Positions 25,595 through 34,254 are shown, counted from the first letter of the stretch. The stretch is 64,000 nt of DNA from Mycobacterium sp. 852013-50091_SCH5140682 (GCF_001665685.1 NZ_LZTB01000101.1:25519-89518), one strand, 5' to 3'. Numbers and translations: made by a program. Notes: a model not told the origin generated them from the letters alone.

Positions 25595-25623
25595 CGGTAC
25601 CCGGCTACGGAATGACGGGCCAT
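25591..25623 (-). CDS. Ten-codon leader ORF coupled to the LLM monooxygenase
   Basis: On the minus strand GGAGGAGG lies 5 bases before an ATG at 25623. The frame reads MARHSVAGYR and ends in a TGA overlapping the monooxygenase ATG (ATGA). The monooxygenase itself has no good ribosome site, so its translation may depend on ribosomes finishing this leader. The strong site could alternatively serve the longer monooxygenase reading, although it lies within that reading's first codons. Confidence 0.45.
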   Translation of the reverse strand: MARHSVAGYR

Positions 25624-25742
25624 ACCTCGCCTCCTCCATCGTTTGCCGGCAACAGCATGGTTGCGGCGACGGTTCGACGCCAAGGTTTTCCGTCGCGCTG
25701 AGTCAGTTGCGACGATCTATACGAACCGAGGTGTTCGCGGTT

Positions 25743-28553
25743 TCATTCCAGCCGCGCGGCCAGCAGTTCGGCGAGGTGCAGTCCGCGGGTATGGGCCAGA
25801 TCGTTCAGCTGCGTGCGGCACGAATATCCGTCGGCCAGCACCACCGTGCCGGGTGCCGCCTCCCGCACGGCGGGCAGCAACTGCTGCTCGGCGATGGCCA
25901 CAGACACTTCGTAGTGGCCTTTCTCCACGCCGAAATTGCCTGCCAGGCCACAACATCCACCCAACTTCCGGACGGTTGCGCCGGCACGGCCCAGCAGTGC
26001 GGCGTCGGCATCCCACGTCATCACCGCGTGATGGTGGCAGTGCGGTTGCGCCACCACCGCCGCGCCGTCGAGTTGTGGTGGCCGCCAAGATCTTTCGGTG
26101 AGCAGCTCGGCGAGCGTGCGGGTGGCGGTCGCCACGGGCGTGGCTTTCTCGCCGAGCAGTTCGGCGGCGTCCGAGCGCAGCACGGCCGTGCAGGACGGTT
26201 CGAGGCCGACGATGGGGACACCGGCGTTCGCGCTCTCGGTCAGCTCGTCGACCGTGCGACCCAAGATGCGTTTTGCGGCGTCGAGCTGCCCGGTGCTGAT
26301 CCACGTCAACGCGCAGCACTGCTGGCGCCCCGTCAACCGCACCCGCAGGCCCGCGGCCTCCAGGACGGCCACGGCGGCCTGGCCGACCTCCGGGCTGAAG
26401 TAGTTGGTGAACGTGTCGACGAACAGCAGCACCGGATCACCGCTCACCGGTTGGGTGTGTGTGCGGTCGAACCAGTCGCGGAAGGTGTGGCGCGCAAACG
26501 GCGGTATGGCACGACGGTGGTCGATGCCAGCGCCGCGCAGTGCTAGCCGGTCGACACCGGGTAACTGCGCCGCGGCGTTGACCAGACCGGGAGTCCTACT
26601 GGCCAACCGTGCCCACCTCGGCAACCAGCCGAGCGAGTAGTGCGCGGGTGGGCGCAGTCGTCGTCGGTAACTCTGGTGCAGCACTTCGGATTTGAACATC
26701 GGCATGTCCACCCCGGTCGGGCAGTCCGAGGTGCAGCCCTTGCAGGACAAGCACAGATCGAGGGCCTCGTGCACCTCCCGCGCCCGCCAGCCGCCGGTCA
26801 CGGCGGTGCCGTTGATCATCTCCTGCAGCGCCCGGGCGCGGCCCCGGGTCGAATCCTTCTCATCGCGCGTCGCGAGATACGACGGGCACATCACCCCGCC
26901 CGAGGTCCGGTTGTCGGCACGGCACTTGCCCACCCCGGTGCAGCGGTGCACGGCCTGGCTGAAGTCTCCGCCATCGTGCCGGTAGGCGAATGCGAGGCCG
27001 CGCCGCATGGCAGGTGCCGCGGGGACCCGCAGGTCCGCGTCGAGCGGGCGAGGGTCGACGATCACCCCGGGGTTCAGCACGTTGTCCGGGTCGAAGACGT
27101 GTTTGACCGCCGCGAACGCCGCGAGAGCGGCGGGCGAGTACATCATGGCCAGCAGTTCGCTGCGGGCCCGGCCGTCGCCATGTTCCCCGGACAGTGAACC
27201 GTGGTAGCCGACGACGAGACGCGTTGCGGCCATGAGGAATTCGTGGAACCCCGCGACACCGCCGGGACGCTCGAGCGGCCAGTCGATCCGGATGTGCAGG
27301 CAGCCGTCTCCGAAATGCCCGTACGGCAGCCCGGTGACACCGAAATCGCTCATCAGGGAATCGAATTCGCGCAGATAGGAGCCCAGCTGCAGCGGCGGCA
27401 CGGCGGCGTCCTCCCAGCCCGCATGGGCGGGCTTACCGGCTGGACTCCGCGACGACAGCCCCGCACCGTCGGCTCGGATGCGCCACAGCGCCGCCTTGTC
27501 TGCGGCATCGGTGACGACGCGGGCCGCCACAGCACCACACCGGGTGGAGACCTGTTCGGCCCGGCCGAGCACCTCCGCGAGATCGTCACCGGCGATCTCG
27601 ACGAACAGCCACGCGTTGCCGCGCGGCAGCGGCGGGACGGCGCCCGGTCCGCGCCGCTCGGTCACCACGTTCACGATCCGGGAGTCGATGCCCTCACAGG
27701 CCGTGGGGGAGAAGGCCAGCACGCCGGGCGCCGCGTCCCCGGCCGTGGCGATGTCGTCGTAGCCGAGCACCACGAGCACCGCGTGGACCGGATCGATCAC
27801 CAGACTGACGGTGGCCTCGGTGAGAACCGCGAGGGTGCCCTCCGACCCGGCCATCATGCGGGTGACGTCGAAACCGCGTTCGGGAGCGAGATGTTCGAGC
27901 GCATACCCGGATACCTGACGCCCAAATGTCCCAAGCTCGGTGCGGATGGTGCCCAGATGTGCGGCGGTGACATCGCGCAGCGCCGCCATTGTCGGGCCCT
28001 CGCCGGTGACAGCGGTGTCCAGCCGGGCGCCGGACCCGGTATAGCCGCGGACGCGCAGCAGGTTGTCGGAGGTTCGGCCGTAGCCAAGTGCGCGCGATCC
28101 GCAGGCATTGTTGCCGATCATGCCGCCGATCGTGGCGCGCGTGAACGACGACGGGTCCGGGCCGTACCGCAGCCCGAGCGCGGCGGCGCGGCGTTGTAGG
28201 TCCGCTTGGATGACCCCGGGCTGTACCACCGCGCTGCGGGATTCGGCGTCGATGTCGAGCACCCGGTTCATGTGCCTGCTGAAGTCCAGCACCACTCCGG
28301 TGCCGATCGCATTGCCTGCGATCGAGGTTCCGCCGCCCCGCGAGGTCAGCGGAACCCCCTCGCCGCGGCAGACGGTCAACACCGCCTCGACCTCGGCCTC
28401 GTCGTGCGGTCGCACCACGACGAGAGGAAGCACCCGGTACAGCGACGCATCCGACGTGTACAGCGCCCGCGTGGTGTTGTCGGCGGCGACATCACGCACG
28501 CCGGCATGGCCCAAAAGGGAGGCCAGGCCCGCCGCGTCGATCACGGTTCGCAC
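25743..28553 (-). CDS. FAD-linked oxidase / Fe-S (CCG domain) fusion, D-lactate dehydrogenase-like
   Basis: This 936-residue protein has an N-terminal FAD-binding PCMH domain (VPLTSRGGGTSIAGNAIG near residue 75, ATIGGMIGNNACGSRALGYG near 150) and an FAD oxidase C-terminal domain. Two Fe-S cysteine sets follow (CTGVGKCRADN.. and CLSCKGCTSDCP near 640). Last comes a GlpC/LldE-like CCG domain (RQQCCALTW, LGGCCGLAGNFG). Fusions of this kind oxidise 2-hydroxyacids such as D-lactate or 2-hydroxyglutarate and pass electrons to the respiratory chain. The start is probably GTG at 28553. The open frame continues 212 codons upstream, but that part is the antisense shadow of the divergent cutinase gene. 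Confidence 0.87.
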   Translation of the reverse strand: MRTVIDAAGLASLLGHAGVRDVAADNTTRALYTSDASLYRVLPLVVVRPHDEAEVEAVLTVCRGEGVPLTSRGGGTSIAGNAIGTGVVLDFSRHMNRVLDIDAESRSAVVQPGVIQADLQRRAAALGLRYGPDPSSFTRATIGGMIGNNACGSRALGYGRTSDNLLRVRGYTGSGARLDTAVTGEGPTMAALRDVTAAHLGTIRTELGTFGRQVSGYALEHLAPERGFDVTRMMAGSEGTLAVLTEATVSLVIDPVHAVLVVLGYDDIATAGDAAPGVLAFSPTACEGIDSRIVNVVTERRGPGAVPPLPRGNAWLFVEIAGDDLAEVLGRAEQVSTRCGAVAARVVTDAADKAALWRIRADGAGLSSRSPAGKPAHAGWEDAAVPPLQLGSYLREFDSLMSDFGVTGLPYGHFGDGCLHIRIDWPLERPGGVAGFHEFLMAATRLVVGYHGSLSGEHGDGRARSELLAMMYSPAALAAFAAVKHVFDPDNVLNPGVIVDPRPLDADLRVPAAPAMRRGLAFAYRHDGGDFSQAVHRCTGVGKCRADNRTSGGVMCPSYLATRDEKDSTRGRARALQEMINGTAVTGGWRAREVHEALDLCLSCKGCTSDCPTGVDMPMFKSEVLHQSYRRRLRPPAHYSLGWLPRWARLASRTPGLVNAAAQLPGVDRLALRGAGIDHRRAIPPFARHTFRDWFDRTHTQPVSGDPVLLFVDTFTNYFSPEVGQAAVAVLEAAGLRVRLTGRQQCCALTWISTGQLDAAKRILGRTVDELTESANAGVPIVGLEPSCTAVLRSDAAELLGEKATPVATATRTLAELLTERSWRPPQLDGAAVVAQPHCHHHAVMTWDADAALLGRAGATVRKLGGCCGLAGNFGVEKGHYEVSVAIAEQQLLPAVREAAPGTVVLADGYSCRTQLNDLAHTRGLHLAELLAARLE

Positions 28554-28589
28554 GCTACCGAACCCCGCAACCTGTGCTTTGATCGGCGG

Positions 28590-29252
28590 ATGAGGCACCG
28601 GGGGCTGACGCAGCTGGCGATGGCGCTGGCGGGCGTGCTGATCGCGACGCCTGTGGTCGTCTCGGCCCACCCGGCAGCCGCCGATCCATGCGCCGACGTC
28701 GACGTGACGTTCGCGCGCGGCACAGGTGAACCACCGGGTATCGGTCGGGTCGGGCAGGCGTTCGTCGACGCACTGACGCCGCAACTGGGCGACCGTTCGG
28801 TGAGTACCTATGGCGTCAACTATCCGGCCGGCATCAACTTCCTCACCACAGCCGACGGCGCCAACGACGCCGCCGCGCACATCGCATGGATGACAGAGCA
28901 GTGCCCCGGCGCGCAGCTGGTGTTGGGCGGGTTCTCCCAGGGCGCGGCGGTGGTCTCGATGCTGGCGGGCGTGCCGCCGCTGGGCAGCACCATCGGTACG
29001 TTCGGATCGGCGCCGGCGCTGCCCCAGCCGAGCTCCGACGCGATCCGCGCGGTGGCGGTGTTCGGCAATCCCGGTCAGCGTTTCGGCACTCCGCTGTCGA
29101 GCACGGGGCTGTTCGCAGGCCGGGCCATCGACCAGTGCAGCCTGGGCGACCCGATCTGTGTCCAGGGCGGCCGGGACCGTGCGGCACACAGCAATTACGA
29201 ACTGCCGCCGTACAACCAGCGGGCGGCGAATTTCGTCGCAGGCCGCCTCTGA
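28590..29252 (+). CDS. Secreted cutinase family esterase (third of three)
   Basis: This 220-residue protein has a signal peptide (LTQLAMALAGVLIATPVVVS, cleaved near HPAAA) and the mature start CADVDVTFARGTGEPPGIGR. The nucleophile is in VLGGFSQGAAV near residue 115, with triad Asp/His in CSLGDPICVQGGRDRAAHSN. It diverges from the FAD/Fe-S oxidase across only 36 bases. The open frame extends far upstream antisense to that oxidase, but the ATG at 28590 is the only one giving a signal peptide. Confidence 0.9.
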   Translation: MRHRGLTQLAMALAGVLIATPVVVSAHPAAADPCADVDVTFARGTGEPPGIGRVGQAFVDALTPQLGDRSVSTYGVNYPAGINFLTTADGANDAAAHIAWMTEQCPGAQLVLGGFSQGAAVVSMLAGVPPLGSTIGTFGSAPALPQPSSDAIRAVAVFGNPGQRFGTPLSSTGLFAGRAIDQCSLGDPICVQGGRDRAAHSNYELPPYNQRAANFVAGRL

Positions 29253-29333
29253 CGTTTCGGGGAGCTAACGATCGGGTCCTAACTCGGACTCGGCCCTCCC
29301 AGATCACGCCCGCGCGTGGTGTCGTGGACGGTG

Positions 29334-29891
29334 ATGGTGCGTTCCCTGTTGTCAGTGCGCCGGTTGCCTCAGCTGGCAGCCGCCGGCGCGGTGTGTTCGG
29401 CACTGCTGGCGGTGGCGCCCGTGCCCGCTTCCGCAGGGCCTGCCACCGACGCGCAAGGGTTCGTCGACTCCACCGCGCGGTGCGGCACCGTCGACGCGAC
29501 GGTCCTCTACGGCAGCACCGACGCGTCGCGCGTCGCGATCTGCAAGACCGGCAACACCTTCGAATACCGCGGTGTGCGGGTGCGCGACGGCGCCAAACTG
29601 GTCGCGCCCGCCACGGCGTCCGGCGATGGCTTCCGCGCGGAGTCCAGCGGTTTCACCTACACGGTGACGGCGAAGTCGTTGGTGGTCAGTCAGGGAAACA
29701 CGACCATCCGCGAGGAGACCATGGTCGATTTCCACCGGCCGGGTACCTCGGCGCCGCAAGGGGCGGCCCAGGGCACTCCGGTGCCGCAGAACGCACCGAC
29801 AGCGCAGAACGTTCCACAACCACTCGAGTCGGCGACGCCGTCGACACCGCTGCCGCCGCCGCTGCCCGCCGAGGTGGGCGCCAAGCGGTAA
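29334..29891 (+). CDS. Secreted hypothetical protein with Pro-rich tail
   Basis: This 185-residue protein has a signal peptide (MVRSLLSVRRLPQLAAAGAV..APVPASA) and a compact domain of about 95 residues with two Cys (STARCGTVDATVLYGS and RVAICKTGNTFEYRG) that could form a disulfide. A low-complexity Pro/Gln/Ala tail follows (PVPQNAPTAQNVPQPLESAT) and the protein ends in PLPPPLPAEVGAKR. I do not recognise a function; it looks like a mycobacterial cell-envelope protein. It follows the third cutinase by 80 bases in the same direction. Confidence 0.75.
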   Translation: MVRSLLSVRRLPQLAAAGAVCSALLAVAPVPASAGPATDAQGFVDSTARCGTVDATVLYGSTDASRVAICKTGNTFEYRGVRVRDGAKLVAPATASGDGFRAESSGFTYTVTAKSLVVSQGNTTIREETMVDFHRPGTSAPQGAAQGTPVPQNAPTAQNVPQPLESATPSTPLPPPLPAEVGAKR

Positions 29892-29936
29892 CGGGCACCG
29901 GCGTTCGGTACCCACCACGCGGGCATAATCCAGCGC

Positions 29937-31094
29937 ATGCCTGCCGGAACGCTCACCGCCGATGAACAGCAGATGGTCGAACTGGTTTCGGAGTTCGTCG
30001 ATCAGCGCGTCCGGCCGCGGGTCCGCGACTACGAGCAGGACGATATCTACCCCGAAGAGTTCATCGAGGAGATGAAGCAGCTCGGCTTCTTCGGGCTGCT
30101 CGTACCGGCCGAGTTCGGCGGCGTCGACGTCAGCACCGCCTGTTTCGCCCGCATCACCGAGGAACTCGCGCGCGGCTGGATGAGCCTGGCCGGTGCTATC
30201 GGCGGCCATTCGGTGATCAGCTATCTGATCAAGACCTTCGGCACCGACGCGCAGAAACAGAAGTACCTACCGGCGATGGCCGACGGGTCGATCCGGGCGA
30301 CCATGGCGCTCACCGAACCCGGCGGCGGCAGCGACCTGCAGGCCATGCGCACCACGGCCACCGCCGACGGTGACGAGTGGATCATCAACGGCTCCAAGAC
30401 CTGGATTTCCAATGCGGCGCACTCGGGGCTGTTCGGTCTGTTGTGCATCACCGACCGCGACGCCACCCCGGCGCACCGGGGCATGAGCGTCATACTCACC
30501 GAACCCGGTGAGGGACTGGTGATTTCGAAGAAACTGCCCAAACTGGGCTACCGCGGTGTCGAGGCGTGCGAGGTGGTTTTCGACGGGCGCCGGGTCGGCA
30601 CCGACGCGATCTTGGGCGAGGTGCCCAACAAGGGCTGGGCGCACATGATGCGCGGCCTGGAAGTCGGGCGCATCCAGGTCGCCGCACGCGCCCTCGGCGT
30701 CGGCCAGGCCGCGCTCGACGACGCCGTCCGGTACGCGCAGGAACGGGAGTCTTTCGGCAAACCCATCTGGAAACACCAGTCGGTCGGAAACCTGTTGGCC
30801 GACATGGCAACCAAGCAGCGCGCCGCCCGGCTGCTGACTCTCGATGCCGCCGAGAAACTCGATGCGGGCGAACGCGCGGACATGGAAGCCGGGATGGCCA
30901 AGCTGTTCGCATCGGAGACCGCCATGCAGATCGCGCTCGACGCGATCCGGGTGCACGGCGGCTACGGCTACTCCAAGGAGTACGACGTCGAGCGCTACTT
31001 CCGTGATGCCCCGCTGATGATCGTCGGGGAGGGCACCAACGAGATCCAGCGCAACGTGATCGCGGCACAACTCATCGCCCGCAACCCGATCTGA
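29937..31094 (+). CDS. Acyl-CoA dehydrogenase
   Basis: This 385-residue protein has the full acyl-CoA dehydrogenase layout: an N-terminal helical domain (LTADEQQMVELVSEFVDQRV), the FAD/substrate motif ATMALTEPGGGSDLQAMRTT near residue 125, WISNAAHSG, and the C-terminal signature VGEGTNEIQRNVIAAQLIA with the catalytic Glu in GEGTNEI. It oxidises acyl-CoA thioesters at the alpha-beta bond and passes electrons to ETF. Chain specificity cannot be read. It converges on a TetR gene six bases away, the likely local regulator, though an operator was seen only upstream of the TetR gene. Confidence 0.9.
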   Translation: MPAGTLTADEQQMVELVSEFVDQRVRPRVRDYEQDDIYPEEFIEEMKQLGFFGLLVPAEFGGVDVSTACFARITEELARGWMSLAGAIGGHSVISYLIKTFGTDAQKQKYLPAMADGSIRATMALTEPGGGSDLQAMRTTATADGDEWIINGSKTWISNAAHSGLFGLLCITDRDATPAHRGMSVILTEPGEGLVISKKLPKLGYRGVEACEVVFDGRRVGTDAILGEVPNKGWAHMMRGLEVGRIQVAARALGVGQAALDDAVRYAQERESFGKPIWKHQSVGNLLADMATKQRAARLLTLDAAEKLDAGERADMEAGMAKLFASETAMQIALDAIRVHGGYGYSKEYDVERYFRDAPLMIVGEGTNEIQRNVIAAQLIARNPI

Positions 31095-31100
31095 GCCGGC

Positions 31101-31721
31101 TCAGTCCGCAGAGGCTGCGTAGAGCTGCAGGTAGGCGGTCAGCGCGCGGGCGCCCTCGGCCAGCACCGCACGATCGCTGTCCGGTCCGGCCCGGTGGGCG
31201 ACTTCGAGCAGACGGTTACCCATTTCCACTGCCACCGCAGTGACCAGCGGATCGGTCCCCGGGCGCAGCAACCGCCACGCCAGTAGCGATGTGTGCACGG
31301 CGTTGGCGAACTCTGCGCGGCGCAGACGCGGATCGGCAAGCAGGCCGCGGGCCAGGCTGTTGTAGTGCAGCGTCACCAGTTGCGGGTGGCTGCGCATGTG
31401 TTCGTAGTGGAAATCGAAGAGCGCGTGGACGACCTCGCCGAGGCTGCTCGGGGTCAGCGCCCTCAGGATGGCTGTGCCGTCGGCATCGCGGCGGTCGAGA
31501 TGCTCCAGCAGGATCTCCGAGAGGATGGCATCGCGGTTCGGGAAGAACTGGTACACCGTCGCGACGGGTACGTCAGCGCGCTCGGCGATGGCGCGGGTGG
31601 TCACCGCGTCGGCCCCGTCGGCCTCCAGCAGATCCATGGCCGCGGCCATGATGCGCTCGACGCGCCGTTTGCTGCGCTCCTGTACCGGTTGTCGGCGACG
31701 TAACCCGTTTTGGGTGACCAC
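31101..31721 (-). CDS. TetR family transcriptional regulator
   Basis: This 206-residue protein has an N-terminal TetR helix-turn-helix (RVERIMAAAMDLLEADGADA, then TTRAIAERADVPVATVYQFF and PNRDAILSEIL, residues 20-80) and a helical ligand/dimer domain. The start is GTG at 31721. A 21-bp near-palindrome lies 23 bases upstream and probably mediates autoregulation. It converges on an acyl-CoA dehydrogenase gene; control of lipid metabolism is plausible but inferred. Confidence 0.9.
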   Translation of the reverse strand: MVTQNGLRRRQPVQERSKRRVERIMAAAMDLLEADGADAVTTRAIAERADVPVATVYQFFPNRDAILSEILLEHLDRRDADGTAILRALTPSSLGEVVHALFDFHYEHMRSHPQLVTLHYNSLARGLLADPRLRRAEFANAVHTSLLAWRLLRPGTDPLVTAVAVEMGNRLLEVAHRAGPDSDRAVLAEGARALTAYLQLYAASAD

Positions 31722-31743
31722 CTACGCATGGTCCCACACCAAT

Positions 31744-31764
31744 AACGTGAATTAGATTCATGTT
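31744..31764. promoter_or_regulatory. Candidate TetR operator
   Basis: AACGTGAAT-tag-ATTCATGTT forms 9-base inverted arms with one mismatched pair, 23 bases upstream of the TetR start and in an AT-rich stretch that would hold its promoter. Size and position fit autorepression by the adjacent regulator. Confidence 0.5.
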
Positions 31765-31823
31765 AGGGTTGATCGGCGGTCGGCCGACCAACCGGTTTCG
31801 AGGGGTTACCAGCTGTTCGGCCG

Positions 31824-32276
31824 CTATCCCAGCGTCTTGTGTAGTTCCAGGGTCGCGGTGACCGCGTCGGCGGCCTCGGCGCCCTTCTTCACGAAGTGCT
31901 CGGTGAAGTACCGGACGTGCTCGTCATGCTCGTGGAAATGATGCGGCGTCAGCACCACCGAGAACACCGGGACGTCGGTGTCGAGCTGCACGCGCATCAG
32001 CCCGTCGATGACGGCCGTCGCCACGAATTCGTGCCGATAGATACCGCCGTCAACCACCAGCGCGGCGGCGACCACTGCCCGGTAACGGCCGGTGCTCGCG
32101 AGCCGCTTTGCCGTCAACGGGATCTCGAACGCACCGGGAACCTCGAAGAACTCCAGGTTGTCATCCGTGAAGCCGGCGGTGCGGATCTGGTCGGTGAAGC
32201 CCTCGCGCGCCCGGTCGACGATGTTGCGGTGCCAGGTGGCCTGCACAAATGCGATCTGGGTGGCTGAGTCAGTCAT
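31824..32276 (-). CDS. ribH: 6,7-dimethyl-8-ribityllumazine synthase (type II RibH)
   Basis: This 150-residue protein matches lumazine synthase: AFVQATWHRNIVDRAREGFT at the start, FFEVPGAFEIPLTAKRLA near residue 45 and VVDGGIYRHEFVATAVIDGL near residue 85. The end, VVLTPHHFHEHDEHVRYFTE, is as in the RibH2-type (Brucella/Mesorhizobium-like) decameric branch rather than the GxxT..Q type. It condenses the pyrimidine and butanone intermediates of riboflavin synthesis. The ATG at 32276 has GAGGAG upstream. It stands apart from other rib genes, so it is probably a second, accessory copy. Confidence 0.88.
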   Translation of the reverse strand: MTDSATQIAFVQATWHRNIVDRAREGFTDQIRTAGFTDDNLEFFEVPGAFEIPLTAKRLASTGRYRAVVAAALVVDGGIYRHEFVATAVIDGLMRVQLDTDVPVFSVVLTPHHFHEHDEHVRYFTEHFVKKGAEAADAVTATLELHKTLG

Positions 32277-32329
32277 TACGGCTCCTCGTGCAAGGGCTTG
32301 TCGGTCATGCCGAGACGCTACCTCAGCCG

Positions 32330-33091
32330 CTATGCGCCACCGAGGTATGCGTCGGCCCACGCGCCGATGATGCGTCCCGCGCGTTTGGCCTGGCCCGGAC
32401 CGGTGAGCAGATGCTCGGAGCCCTCCAGCGACACGAAACTGCGGGGGTGCCGCGCGGTACGGAAGATGTCACTGGCGTTCTTGATGCCCACGGTGTTGTC
32501 GGTGGGCGAGTGCAGGATCAGCAATGGCAGCTTGAGGGCCTTGATCTTGTCGTGCAGCTGGGCGGCGCGGACGTCTTCGACGAATGCCCGTTTGAGCGTC
32601 AGCGTCTTGCCGCCGACCATCCATTGCGCGCTGCCCTCGGCGAAGACGCACTCGAGCACGGCGTCGTACTGGTGCTCGACGTGGACCGGATCGATCGGCG
32701 CGCCCACGGTGACCACCGCACGGATCCCCGGTGCCTGCCGCGCCGCGGCCAGCACGGCAGCGCCGCCGAACGAATGGCCGATGAGGATCTCGGCAGGGGT
32801 GCCGCGGCCGGACATGAACTTGCACGCCTCGACGATGTCGTCCACCTTGTGCGTGAACGAGCCGTCACCCCAGTCGCCCTCGGACCCGCCGAGACCCAGG
32901 GCGTCGTAGCGCAGCATGCCGATCCCGTCGCTTGCGAGCTGCTTACAGATTCGCGATGCCGCCGGCGAATCTTTGCCGAGCGTGAAGCCGTGCGAGAACA
33001 CGCCCCAGCCGCGGATGGGGCCGTCGGGCAGATCGATAACACCCGCGAGCATCGGGCCCGTCGAGCTGGGGAAGATCACGCGTTCAGCCAT
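32330..33091 (-). CDS. Alpha/beta hydrolase
   Basis: This 253-residue protein has the alpha/beta hydrolase order: oxyanion-side HGFTLGKDSP near residue 34, RYDALGLGGSEG, the nucleophile elbow LIGHSFGGAAVLAAA near residue 105, a strand ending LPLLILHSPTDNTV with the acid, and the His in LEGSEHLLTG. It is probably a cytosolic esterase or thioesterase-like enzyme related to those found beside OsmC proteins. The start is uncertain because no ribosome site precedes the ATG at 33091. The ribH gene follows 53 bases downstream. Confidence 0.85.
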   Translation of the reverse strand: MAERVIFPSSTGPMLAGVIDLPDGPIRGWGVFSHGFTLGKDSPAASRICKQLASDGIGMLRYDALGLGGSEGDWGDGSFTHKVDDIVEACKFMSGRGTPAEILIGHSFGGAAVLAAARQAPGIRAVVTVGAPIDPVHVEHQYDAVLECVFAEGSAQWMVGGKTLTLKRAFVEDVRAAQLHDKIKALKLPLLILHSPTDNTVGIKNASDIFRTARHPRSFVSLEGSEHLLTGPGQAKRAGRIIGAWADAYLGGA

Positions 33092-33263
33092 GCAGGAGGT
33101 CTATCACGCCGGTACCCTGTGTGCCCCGTCACTTTGGGACCCAGCGAGGTGACCGGCCCGTCACAGCGGCAGCGCCGATACGTAGTCTGGAGGTCATCGG
33201 CCACTGCTGGTCAGTGCTGCCCGGCATGCTGCGACTGAACGCAATGAGATGTGGAGCAAGTTC

Positions 33264-34163
33264 GTGCCCCTGAACACCATCGCGCTGGAACTCGTCCCGC
33301 CGAACCTGGAACGCGGCGTGCAGTACCCCGTCGAGGAGGCACGGAAAGTGCTCGCCCTGGCGGCCGAGACGGGTATCGACGGCCGGATCGGCCACGTGAT
33401 GATCCCGGGCATGATCGATGAGGACGACGACCGTCCGATCGAGATGAAGCCCCGGATGGATGTCCTGGACTACTGGAACATCCTGCGGCCCGAACTGCCG
33501 GGGATGCGTGGTCTGTGCACCCAGGTGACGTCGTTCCTGGACGAGGCGGCGCTGGGCCGGCGGTTGACGGATCTGAGCGGCGCCGGATTCGACGGCATCG
33601 CGTTCGTCGGCGTTCCCCGGACCATGAAGGACGGCGAGGGTGAGGGTGTCGCGCCGACCGATGCCCTGTCGATCTACGAGCAACTCGTCCCGAACCGAGG
33701 CGCCATCCTGATCCCGACCCGCGACGGCGAGCAGGGCCGGTTCAACTTCAAATGCGAGCGAGGCGCGACGTACGGCATGACGCAGTTGCTGTACTCCGAC
33801 ACCATCGTCGGGTTCCTCAAAGAGTTCGCCAAGACCACCGACCACCGGCCCGAGATCCTGCTGTCGTTCGGTTTCGTGCCGAAGATGGAGACCAAGGTCG
33901 GTCTGATCAACTGGCTCATCCAGGATCCCGGCAACGAGGCGGTGGCGGCCGAGCAGGAGTTCGTCAGCCAGCTGGCCGAGCGCGACCCGGAAGAGAAGCG
34001 CAAGCTGATGCTGGACCTGTACAAGCGGGTGATCGACGGCGTCGCCGACCTCGGCTTCCCGCTGAGCATCCACTTCGAGGCGGCCTACGGCGTGTCCAAG
34101 CCCGCGTTCTCCACGTTCGCCGAGATGCTCGCCTACTGGTCGCCGAACCGCGTCAACCAGTAG
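33264..34163 (+). CDS. Noncanonical methylenetetrahydrofolate reductase-like protein
   Basis: This 299-residue protein starts with PLNTIALELVPPNLERG and contains HVMIPGMIDEDDDRPIEMKP, GIAFVGVPRTMKDGEGEGVA, ILIPTRDGEQGRFNFKCERG and EILLSFGFVPKMETKVGLIN. This closely resembles what I remember of the mycobacterial MTHFR family that lacks bound FAD (Rv2172c type). That family reduces 5,10-methylene-THF for methionine synthesis. I chose GTG at 33264 since GGAG lies 7 bases upstream; an ATG at 33249 lies before that site. The B12 transporter elsewhere in the window supplies the next cofactor of the same pathway, but the loci are not linked. Confidence 0.75.
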   Translation: MPLNTIALELVPPNLERGVQYPVEEARKVLALAAETGIDGRIGHVMIPGMIDEDDDRPIEMKPRMDVLDYWNILRPELPGMRGLCTQVTSFLDEAALGRRLTDLSGAGFDGIAFVGVPRTMKDGEGEGVAPTDALSIYEQLVPNRGAILIPTRDGEQGRFNFKCERGATYGMTQLLYSDTIVGFLKEFAKTTDHRPEILLSFGFVPKMETKVGLINWLIQDPGNEAVAAEQEFVSQLAERDPEEKRKLMLDLYKRVIDGVADLGFPLSIHFEAAYGVSKPAFSTFAEMLAYWSPNRVNQ

Positions 34164-34254
34164 CTCACGCGGCCCTGTTGCCTCATGACAGGGTGCGCTT
34201 GTTGATCTGGGTTCGGGCGGTGGCGCCGGCCCATGCGCGCGCATTTTTCAGGTG

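Noticed and set aside
25722..25737. CGAAC-N6-GTTCG as a third SOS box
   Set aside because: The spacer is 6 bases rather than 4 and the flanks do not match the LexA consensus; it is more likely part of a hairpin after the oxidase gene.
28554..29189. 212-codon upstream extension of the FAD/Fe-S oxidase
   Set aside because: It is the reverse-strand shadow of the third cutinase, which has a signal peptide and catalytic motifs.
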